Position numbers and translations under genes: made by a program. Under the pieces are notes generated by a model, which saw only the letters and a program-made list of their open reading frames with translations, did no database searches and was not told the DNA's origin. Shown one piece after another: positions 57,670-64,000 of a DNA stretch of 64,000 bases. Within the stretch, counting starts at the first letter, position 1; each line of letters begins with the position of its first letter. Source of the stretch: an uncultured Prevotellaceae bacterium (lineage in GTDB: Bacteria > Bacteroidota > Bacteroidia > Bacteroidales > Bacteroidaceae); assembly GCA_902800185.1 (NCBI GenBank), contig CADCDK010000007.1, forward strand, positions 1-64,000, read 5' to 3'.

Positions 57670-60069
57670 ATGAAGAAGAGTTCCCACATTCTGATACTTC
57701 TCGCCGCAGGCCTGCTGGCGTTGAGTTGTTCGGACAAAGAAACAGAAGGCGTGAGAGAGACGATGAACTATTCCCACGCCCTGTCTGTCATCAACGAGAA
57801 TTATTACGAGTTATTGGTTTTGAACGAACTTTCTGAACCTGTTACCGTCGTTTCAGTCAGCAACTTTCCTTATTGGCTTTCCGTAGAGGCTCAGGACGGA
57901 GTGAACAAGAACGGGCATCCGGTACTCAAGCTAAACGTGAAGAAAGAGGACGGCATGCAGGAAGAACGCCAGATAGAGGGTAGCGTAACCCTCTCTAATG
58001 GTGACATCATCCACCTCACCGTGAAGCAGGGGAGCGATCTCCCTACCGGCGTTAATGACGGAGGAGTGCTCGCTTCCTGTAATACGGAGTTCGAAGCCGA
58101 CTGGGCCAGCTGTAAGAACATTTCGCTGGTAACCAGCTATATGGATGTCAATGGCCGCACGCAGGTAACCACCACGGAAGTTGCCCTGCCGTGGGCTCAG
58201 GACGCCCTTCCGCAGGAATGGCTGCCGGAGGACGAAGCCCAGAGTATGGTCATCAACAAAGACAAGTGGGAGTTGGTTTTCAACCTCACCGGCATTGAGT
58301 CACGTCCCAACTACAACTACTTCGGCATGTACAATAAGTACAGCGGACTGTTGCGCATCTTCTACTATCTGGATGAGGCTCACATGTCTGCGAGCGCTGC
58401 CAACGACCACATGTGGTCTCTTAACTTCTCCGACGACCTGGCCGAATATCCCGTTTTCCAGTACGGTCTGCCTTACAGCGTAAATGTCTCCATGCCTTAC
58501 AAGATGGTTGTGGGCTATCCTAACATCCAGTACATAACCAGCGCCACCACAAGTCAAATGAGCCGTCAGGGAAAAGTGATTCCACGCATTGGCTGGTGGG
58601 CATACGACGTGGATATGTCCCAGCTGCGTCCCAAGTCGTTGGCTTCGCGCGGCGGCTACATCACGCCCGGCATGTTGCTGTTTGCCCAGGACAACGTGTT
58701 CTTGAACTCCATCATGCACGGAGACATCGAAGGAAGCATCAATGGTAAAATCGACCTGCAAGGACTGCTGCCTGCCAAAGCCAACAAGGCGGGACTCGCC
58801 TTTACCGATATCTTTGGAATTGCAAGTTCCTTCTGTGGCTCAGGTGGTATGGTTGCTATATTTACGGGTAATTCTAAAAACGAGTCAGGCTCATATGCTC
58901 AGGGTGGTATTATGGCTGCCTTGAGCATGGCAGGAATGATGTCTTCACAGATTAACCCGGGCTCCATCAGCGACGACGACAAGAAGAACCTGGGTAAGAT
59001 TGAATTGCAGGCCCAACTGAACATGACTGCCGAGGTGGAAACCCAGGGAACCATTGGTGGAGAGCGCTCCACCAACATTGCCTCCCCCAAGATTTCTCCT
59101 ATGTATTTCAAAGCCGGCACCCACTTTGGCGAAGGCGTTTGGAACATCGAGAACCACCCCGTCATCTATGTGTTGGGAGATGCCTTCTGGAGCAATGTCA
59201 AGAACTTCCTCACTTACTCCAAGGGAACGGAGAAGGACGGCTCCGGCAAGGTCATCCGTACTTACTACAAGATTGTAAAGAACCCCCAAACCGTCAACAT
59301 GCGACTCGTCTCGTTCATGGACCCCACTTCTATCGGAAAAGTCCTGCTGAACAACAATGTCTATGATGCCAATGCACCGGTGGAGGTGAATCAGTCATTC
59401 GGCGTTTATCCGGGAGCAGCGGTCGGCTACACCAAGGGATACCGTGAGGGCCTGGGCGTTAAGCAACAGACAAGTCCCATATCCGACGCCGCATTCAATA
59501 CGGCTCAAAACAACAAGTTTGTTTTGGTACAGCGCCCCGTGGATGACGATTTGTTCAAGTATGACGTCCCGGAGGAATATTCCAGTATCATGGCTCCGCG
59601 ACTGAGTCAGCAGATAGACGCCACGAACGTGAACCTTGCCCGCCAGTACTTCGGTCCCTCCATGTACTTCTACAAGGTGAACCCCGGCGTGGATGAAGTG
59701 GATCAGGTGCAGTATGTTGCCGACCCGCAAGTAAAACTGCCCTTTGTTGTAAGAGATGTACAAGATAAGGATAATTTGAAGAAGAAGGAAAAGGACAGGG
59801 AAAAAGAATACTTCCTCTACGACCCCGACTATGTGGACTGGGTAACGACAGTGAGCCTGAGAATAGTGCAAGGAGAGAACATCTTTATCATGAACCGTCA
59901 GTTCATGCCGGAGGTGAGAGTCATCTCCTACAAGGACATCCCTGCCCTCATTGACCAGATGAAGGCACGCAAGGGGCAGATACCCAGTAACATGACATAT
60001 CTCAACTGTGATGCGATGATAGACCGCATCCAGCGGTACTATGACGCGATAATGAAAGCTGTAAAATAA
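57670..60069 (+). CDS. Large lipoprotein, function unknown
   Basis: 799 residues. Lipobox LLALSCSD. Residues 40-125 look like a BACON-like or Ig-like beta domain (VTVVSVSNFPYWLSVEAQDG, GSVTLSNGDIIHLTVKQGSD). The rest is a long, Gly/Ser-containing, mixed region with no motif I recognise; a short Lys/Glu stretch (DNLKKKEKDREKEYF) lies near residue 705. It is cotranscribed 12 bp after the legumain fusion and is a plausible substrate or partner of it. It has few cysteines. Confidence 0.65.
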   Translation: MKKSSHILILLAAGLLALSCSDKETEGVRETMNYSHALSVINENYYELLVLNELSEPVTVVSVSNFPYWLSVEAQDGVNKNGHPVLKLNVKKEDGMQEERQIEGSVTLSNGDIIHLTVKQGSDLPTGVNDGGVLASCNTEFEADWASCKNISLVTSYMDVNGRTQVTTTEVALPWAQDALPQEWLPEDEAQSMVINKDKWELVFNLTGIESRPNYNYFGMYNKYSGLLRIFYYLDEAHMSASAANDHMWSLNFSDDLAEYPVFQYGLPYSVNVSMPYKMVVGYPNIQYITSATTSQMSRQGKVIPRIGWWAYDVDMSQLRPKSLASRGGYITPGMLLFAQDNVFLNSIMHGDIEGSINGKIDLQGLLPAKANKAGLAFTDIFGIASSFCGSGGMVAIFTGNSKNESGSYAQGGIMAALSMAGMMSSQINPGSISDDDKKNLGKIELQAQLNMTAEVETQGTIGGERSTNIASPKISPMYFKAGTHFGEGVWNIENHPVIYVLGDAFWSNVKNFLTYSKGTEKDGSGKVIRTYYKIVKNPQTVNMRLVSFMDPTSIGKVLLNNNVYDANAPVEVNQSFGVYPGAAVGYTKGYREGLGVKQQTSPISDAAFNTAQNNKFVLVQRPVDDDLFKYDVPEEYSSIMAPRLSQQIDATNVNLARQYFGPSMYFYKVNPGVDEVDQVQYVADPQVKLPFVVRDVQDKDNLKKKEKDREKEYFLYDPDYVDWVTTVSLRIVQGENIFIMNRQFMPEVRVISYKDIPALIDQMKARKGQIPSNMTYLNCDAMIDRIQRYYDAIMKAVK

Positions 60070-60084
60070 TTAATGAATAATCAA

Positions 60085-61101
60085 ATGATGAAAAAGTATT
60101 TATATTTGCTGTTATGCGCAACATTTATATTGTGTTCGTGCAGTAAGGATGAGTCTGATGCGAATCCTCAGCCTCAGTCTGAGTCAGAGTCTGATTCTGA
60201 TATTGAAGAAGATGTAAAGTTGAGTGACTTTGAAATTCTGGCGAGTCAGTTGGTGGAAACCGACTCCGAGGGCAACATCCTGGAGTATTCGGTGGGCGCA
60301 AACCTGAACGAGGCAGACCCCTCGGAGATTTCCGTGCCTGTTGACACCTACGAAGAGGCTGTAGCCCTGTTCAAGAGCTGGTTGCCGGAAGGAGCACAAC
60401 TCGTCGAAGAGAACAAAAAGATTACATGGAAAATGACGGACGAGGATAACCAGGAAGAGGGTGAGACCATACTCATGGAAAGCAACAACCCTGGCGAGGT
60501 TGCCATCCTAACCATTACGGTCGCCCCAAAAAGTTCCAAGGAAGCCGAAGCTGACGCGGAGATTGTCCCCGTCATTACAAAGGTGAAGTTCATTCAGTCC
60601 TCTGCCTGGCCGGAAAACTCATCGGAAATGGAAGAATACATGGAAGAGTATTATTATCTGGGAGCTGAGATTCAGGTTACGAAGAACGAGGGGGCCGGCA
60701 AGGGAACCTATGTAGTGATTCGCGAATGGACCCCGCAGGAAGCCGGCATCATGATCCGCTTTGAAGATAAGACTTATCATATGTGGAGTCATGGTTATGA
60801 CCGTGATGATTGTTCCAGTGTCGGAACCACCCAGACGGTGAGCAAGGTTCTACATCAAGGCAATAACTATGATTATTTTGTCAACATTTACGGAAAACAG
60901 CACAACTGGCCCGATCTGGATAACAGATTCATTACATCGACAACCAAGAAAACATGGTATGGAACAACACACTTTTGTTTCGTAAGACTTAATTCAGGCC
61001 AGTGTATTAAATTAACGGAAAATCTCTTTAAAAATCCCAGTTATAAGAAGGTGTTTATCTATTGGTTCAAGCCCAAAGGCAATGCTATTAAAATTTGGTA
61101 A
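60085..61101 (+). CDS. Lipoprotein, function unknown
   Basis: About 338 residues from MMKKYLYLLLC (an ATG at 60073 is also in frame). Lipobox ILCSCSKD, followed by a Ser/Asp/Glu-rich linker (PQPQSESESDSDIEEDVK). The body has no recognised domain; ILTITVAPKSSKEAEADAEI and TYHMWSHGYDRDDCSSVGTT are typical stretches. Its position in the lipoprotein operon (15 bp after the previous stop) suggests a surface-exposed partner. Confidence 0.6.
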   Translation: MMKKYLYLLLCATFILCSCSKDESDANPQPQSESESDSDIEEDVKLSDFEILASQLVETDSEGNILEYSVGANLNEADPSEISVPVDTYEEAVALFKSWLPEGAQLVEENKKITWKMTDEDNQEEGETILMESNNPGEVAILTITVAPKSSKEAEADAEIVPVITKVKFIQSSAWPENSSEMEEYMEEYYYLGAEIQVTKNEGAGKGTYVVIREWTPQEAGIMIRFEDKTYHMWSHGYDRDDCSSVGTTQTVSKVLHQGNNYDYFVNIYGKQHNWPDLDNRFITSTTKKTWYGTTHFCFVRLNSGQCIKLTENLFKNPSYKKVFIYWFKPKGNAIKIW

Positions 61102-61105
61102 AAAA

Positions 61106-61279
61106 ATGAAAAAGAAAACATACGATAAGCCGTTGATAAGAGTGGTTCAGCTGAAGTCGCAACGCTTTTTGCTCAATACCAGTCCCAATGGACAGACGGA
61201 GGATATCAACGAACAGCGGGAATGGGAGCATCAGGAAGGAGGCTGGTCATGGGAGCATCAGGAAGGAGGCTGGTCATGA
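61106..61279 (+). CDS. 57-residue peptide with duplicated Trp-rich tail
   Basis: MKKKTYDKPLIRVVQLKSQR then FLLNTSPNGQTEDINEQRE and two copies of WEHQEGGWS. Small proteins with this N-terminal pattern (MKK-Y-KP-VV-LK-LL-S) are common beside surface-protein genes in Prevotella and relatives; their function is unknown to me. Its stop overlaps the start of the next gene (ATGA). The tail duplication is caused by a 27-bp tandem repeat that also copies the next gene's ribosome-binding site. It could be a precursor peptide; that is inference. Confidence 0.6.
   Translation: MKKKTYDKPLIRVVQLKSQRFLLNTSPNGQTEDINEQREWEHQEGGWSWEHQEGGWS
61223..61276. repeat. 27-bp perfect tandem duplication carrying SD and start codon
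   Basis: Two identical 27-bp units (61223-61249 and 61250-61276). Each contains GGAAGGAGG six bases before an ATG (ATG at 61249 and 61276), so the fimbrillin-like gene has stacked start sites in one frame while the peptide gene gains a WEHQEGGWS unit in another. Confidence 0.85.
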
Positions 61280-62550
61280 AGAAGATGCTTGTCTCGTGGG
61301 GTGTCTTGGCACTCCTGACAGCTGCCTGCAGCAACGAGGAGAGTCAGAAGGTCTCGTACAGTCCGCTGGTGCTGACAGCCCAGCAAGAGGGTGGTGAGGC
61401 AACAAGAACCTCACTCAGCGGCACGGAGGTTCACTGGTCGGCCGGCGACAACGTTGCAGCCTTTGTGAGCAACGTGGCACACACCTCTACGGCAGCAGAA
61501 ATACTTTCTGCCAAGAGTGCCCGCTTCACCTTTTCCGACCTTGCGGCTGACGCTGTCGTGCAATATGCTGTTTATCCCGCTTCCGCAGCTGCAGTAAGGC
61601 TGGCTGGCGACGTCATCACCGTCACCGTGCCTACCGAGCAGACTGCCGTAGCAGGCAGTTTTGCAGAGGGTAGTGCGGTGGCAATTGCCAAGGGCGGCAG
61701 TTCTACACTTGAATTTAAGAACGTCTGCGGTTTCCTGGCTTTCACCATCAATGCTGATGATGTGCAGAGTGTACACATCTATGCCAATGAGAAGATGACG
61801 GGTGAGGCTGACGTCATCTGGAACAGCGGCAACCCAACGGTCAGCGCTTTTAAGACCTTTGCCTATACGGGTGTCAAACTCACGGGGCCATTCACCAAGG
61901 GCGCGACTTACTATGTCGCCGTATTCCCCGGTACCTATACGGGTCTTACGCTGAAGCTGACGCACAGCAACGGGTACGTCTCGACATACACCAACAGCAA
62001 CACGCTCACCATCAGTCGCAAGGACAATGTGGTTATTGCCAGAAACCTGGTGCTGCGCACTCCTGTTAGCGGCACATGGTTCGAGAAAACCCCTGCCACA
62101 ATCGAGCCTGGCGTGCCAGTCATCATTGTGGGTAAGGTGGGTGGCAGCTATCGTCTGATAGCTAACGCAGATACGGGTGACCAGTCTCCCAGCGCTGCCA
62201 CTACGGCAACGGTTTCGGGGTCAACGGTTACGGATGTGGATGATGGCTTCAAGTGGAATCTCTCGACAACCGACGGAAAGTTCACGCTCTATCCCGCAGG
62301 CGACCACACACGCTGGCTCAATTGTCAGACCAAGTCTGAGTCGGCTAGTCAGACTTGTATGGCTGTTAGCAACGACAGTTATTTTAACCGTCGCTTCTTC
62401 ACGTGGGATGCTGCAGGCCACCTGGTCACCAGCGATAATTACAAGGGCCGCTATCTGAGCTACCGCGACGGCTTATGGTGTGGAGAGACCTTCCCCACAT
62501 CGGGCGATTACCCAGCTGCTGTATTCTCCTTCTATGTTAAAGTTCCGTAG
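61276..62550 (+). CDS. Fimbrillin-like (Mfa-like) lipoprotein
   Basis: About 424 residues from MKKMLVSWGVLAL; an ATG at 61249 with its own Shine-Dalgarno would add nine residues (MGASGRRLV). Lipobox LLTAACSN. The mature N-terminus has the Mfa-like pattern: TRTSLSGTEVHWSAGDNVAA, YAVYPASAAAV, STLEFKNVCGFLAFTI, YYVAVFPGTYTGLTLKL. This fits fimbrillin-family proteins of Bacteroidetes. The C-terminal 150 residues (SYRLIANADTGDQSPSAAT, YFNRRFFTWDAAGHL) may be a separate ligand-binding domain. It is the last gene of the lipoprotein operon. Confidence 0.72.
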   Translation: MKKMLVSWGVLALLTAACSNEESQKVSYSPLVLTAQQEGGEATRTSLSGTEVHWSAGDNVAAFVSNVAHTSTAAEILSAKSARFTFSDLAADAVVQYAVYPASAAAVRLAGDVITVTVPTEQTAVAGSFAEGSAVAIAKGGSSTLEFKNVCGFLAFTINADDVQSVHIYANEKMTGEADVIWNSGNPTVSAFKTFAYTGVKLTGPFTKGATYYVAVFPGTYTGLTLKLTHSNGYVSTYTNSNTLTISRKDNVVIARNLVLRTPVSGTWFEKTPATIEPGVPVIIVGKVGGSYRLIANADTGDQSPSAATTATVSGSTVTDVDDGFKWNLSTTDGKFTLYPAGDHTRWLNCQTKSESASQTCMAVSNDSYFNRRFFTWDAAGHLVTSDNYKGRYLSYRDGLWCGETFPTSGDYPAAVFSFYVKVP

Positions 62551-62601
62551 AAACGGGCTTTGGTGATCACGGGGAATGCAGTTCCGCTGACCATTCCGGA
62601 C

Positions 62602-62625
62602 GGACTCTCGGTCCGAGCCGTTCGG
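62602..62625 (+). terminator. GC-rich hairpin after the lipoprotein operon
   Basis: GGAC (62602-62605) with GTCC (62611-62614), or alternatively CTCGG-T-CCGAG (62607-62617), inside outer CGG/CCG pairs. It lies 52 bp after the stop codon and has no T tract; a second hairpin at 62692 is the better terminator. Confidence 0.35.
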
Positions 62626-62691
62626 ACTAAAATTTATGTGGTAATACTTGAAAACGGGAACAGGTAACGAGAGTTTGTTCAGACGGGAAAG

Positions 62692-62726
62692 AAAAAAGGA
62701 GTTACGAGAAATCGCAACTCCTTTTT
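62692..62726 (+). terminator. Terminator of the lipoprotein operon
   Basis: AAAAAGGAGTT (62693-62703) with AACTCCTTTTT (62716-62726), one mismatch, then CGA/TCG and a GAAA tetraloop. The U-rich 3' arm completes the signal. Confidence 0.8.
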
Positions 62727-62727
62727 C

Positions 62728-62831
62728 GTTATTTAACGTGAGTTCGACGAAATATAACTGTCTGAAAATTTGGTGATTAGCGAAAATTGTTGTAACTTTA
62801 ACGTGAATTCGTCGAACTCACGTTAAATAAC
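62728..62831. repeat. 24-bp perfect inverted repeat with 56-bp spacer
   Basis: 62728-62751 is the exact reverse complement of 62808-62831. Inside the spacer a direct, one-base-changed copy of the arm core (AACGTGAATTCGTCGAA at about 62800) overlaps the right arm. No gene or target duplication is seen. It could be a small non-autonomous element, a binding site or a recombination target. Confidence 0.65.
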
Positions 62832-63107
62832 AATGTGTTAAGGTATAACATTAGGGTAATAGCCTAAAACGCACTTTTCTGTGGAGTTCCACACAAAGAT
62901 GCTTGTCTGCTTTCTGATGAGCAAGCACGGCAGACGTTAGGTCTTCGTTTCCTTGAATTGAGCGCAGTGCCTACGAGGTAATCGGCTTGCCGCTTCGCTC
63001 GTCGAAGAACTGCTGACGAGCTTCAAAAGCGTCATCACAAAGATGAAGGAGATGGCTAAATGAGGTTACGTTACTCTGTCTCGGCAATAAAAATAAATGT
63101 GATTTAT
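62832..63107. other. Intergenic region with a possible coding remnant
   Basis: No intact gene. At about 62994-63063 a plus frame reads AASLVEELLTSFKSVITKMK and EMAK before TGA, perhaps the tail of a lost gene. A short hairpin TGTGGA-GT-TCCACA lies near 62880. Confidence 0.3.
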
Positions 63108-63138
63108 TTTGTATTGCTCTCAACTTTTCGTAACTTTG
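63108..63138 (+). promoter_or_regulatory. Promoter of the M48 protease gene (conserved extended module)
   Basis: TTTG (63108-63111), 19 nt TATTGCTCTCAACTTTTCG, TAACTTTG (63131-63138), preceded by an ATTTA tract as in the other module promoters. Confidence 0.8.
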
Positions 63139-63166
63139 CAAGAAAATAATTGATAAAATAATAACA

Positions 63167-64000
63167 ATGAAGAAACTGAGAATTTATTTGTTTGCCTTGA
63201 TGCTGGCTCTTGTGGCTGCATCATGCGGTACGTCACGAGTGGTTCCTGTTACAGGACGCACACAGAGTCTGATGGTGAGCGACGAGGAAATTCTTTCGCT
63301 GAGTGCGCAGGAATATACCAAGTACATGCAGAGTGCAAAGAAATCCACCAACGCTGCCAATACGGCGATGGTGCAGAGGGTAGGGCAGCGACTGGCAAAG
63401 GCGGTGGAGACCTATCTCACGGAAAAAGGCTATCAGAGTGAGCTTAGCCAGTATCAGTGGGAGTTCAATCTGGTGCAGGATCAGAATGTGAATGCTTTCT
63501 GTATGCCAGGCGGAAAGATTGTTGTTTACGAGGGATTGTTGCCCATCACGCAGGACGAGCCTTCGCTCGCCATTGTATTGGGTCATGAGATTGCGCATGC
63601 CGTGGCGAAGCACTCCGCTGAGCAAATGTCCAAGCAGATCAAGCAGCAGTATGGTACCCAGATCCTGGGTGGAGTGATGCAGGCGGCAGGTGTGAGCGGT
63701 GGCGTGACGAATATGGCGCAGAGCGTCATCCAGTCGGGCTTTAAGTTCCGCAACCTGAAATACTCCCGCGACCATGAGACCGAGGCCGACCACATGGGAC
63801 TTATCTTTGCTGCCATGGCGGGCTACGACCCCAACGTGGCTGTCACCTTCTGGCAGCGTATGGCAGCGGCGAGCGGAGGCGGTAACGACAACGACATCTT
63901 CAGCGACCACCCCTCGGATGCCAAGCGTATTGCCGCCATCCAGAAGGATCTGCCCGAGGCGTTGACCTACTACAAGCCTGTGGCGACCACTACAACCACC
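63167..64000 (+). CDS. M48 family metalloprotease lipoprotein (runs off the window)
   Basis: 278 codons are present without a stop. Lipobox VAASCGTS near residue 20. The zinc motif HExxH is in IVLGHEIAHAVAKHSAEQMS and the third ligand in YSRDHETEADHMGLIFAAMA. FSDHPSDAKRIAAIQK near the end is typical of M48B/LoiP/YggG-type peptidases, which degrade misfolded envelope proteins. The gene is driven by a conserved-module promoter. Confidence 0.92.
   Translation, partial: MKKLRIYLFALMLALVAASCGTSRVVPVTGRTQSLMVSDEEILSLSAQEYTKYMQSAKKSTNAANTAMVQRVGQRLAKAVETYLTEKGYQSELSQYQWEFNLVQDQNVNAFCMPGGKIVVYEGLLPITQDEPSLAIVLGHEIAHAVAKHSAEQMSKQIKQQYGTQILGGVMQAAGVSGGVTNMAQSVIQSGFKFRNLKYSRDHETEADHMGLIFAAMAGYDPNVAVTFWQRMAAASGGGNDNDIFSDHPSDAKRIAAIQKDLPEALTYYKPVATTTTT

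Overview
The window looks like chromosome from a gut or rumen Bacteroidales bacterium, most likely Prevotellaceae. The evidence is the recurrent Bacteroidetes promoter (TTTG, about 19 nt, TAnnTTTG), scarce Shine-Dalgarno sites, many signal-peptide and lipobox proteins, Mfa/Fim-type fimbrial lipoproteins, BspA-type repeats, a type IX-like sorting tail, and GH125, GH33 and GH53 enzymes. The species assignment is inference; no rRNA or tRNA gene was seen.

Positions 1-11840 are an integrative mobilizable element, mostly on the minus strand. It carries a MobV-type relaxase, an XRE/coiled-coil protein, a VirE-type ATPase, an excisionase-like HTH protein, a tyrosine integrase, a zinc-ribbon protein with four HTH repeats, and a three-gene cargo (SatD-like cyclase-fold protein, DUF3307 membrane protein, unknown membrane protein). 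An IS4-family copy and an IS21-like end lie at its left. Its right edge cuts a BspA-like gene; its left end was not found. Shared operator-like repeats precede the integrase and HTH genes, and a roughly 20-bp periodic array precedes the four-HTH gene.

Positions 11.8-25 kb hold host genes: a kelch/membrane/AraC one-component regulator, an operon of MgtC-like protein, degenerate ABC ATPase, FetB-like permease and a large secreted thioredoxin-motif protein, the agmatine-to-putrescine pair aguA-aguB separated by a 14-bp minisatellite, a FimB/Mfa2-like lipoprotein, and a GH125 mannosidase.

Positions 25-34.6 kb are accessory: a RAYT-type HUH transposase with a frameshifted tail, then a strong promoter followed by about 300 nt that fold into an elaborate RNA, directly ahead of a PLD-SNF2 helicase and an Eco57I-like methyltransferase. 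A DUF4160/DUF2442-HTH pair and a small HExxH membrane protein follow. The RNA plus helicase plus methylase locus is the best candidate for an undescribed (probably anti-phage) system.

Positions 34.6-50.7 kb are mainly housekeeping: Nif3-like protein, zinc-ribbon coiled-coil protein, TerB-DnaJ protein, sialidase, ECF S component, holA, an XRE regulator, pyrK-pyrD, slyD-aroC, a subtilase, a GH53 galactanase and a 4Fe-4S membrane protein. Positions 50.7-54.4 kb are a decayed zone with an IS5-like remnant, a GDPD tail abutting a beheaded ECF sigma factor, and a winged-helix/membrane-protein pair.

Positions 54.4-62.6 kb are one long surface-lipoprotein operon: a BMP-like binding lipoprotein, a periplasmic-binding/legumain (C13) fusion lipoprotein, two unknown lipoproteins, a 57-residue peptide with a duplicated Trp-rich tail, and a fimbrillin-like lipoprotein. 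The window ends inside an M48 metalloprotease lipoprotein. Many single genes share a long conserved promoter module, and degenerate copies of it lie in intergenic space.
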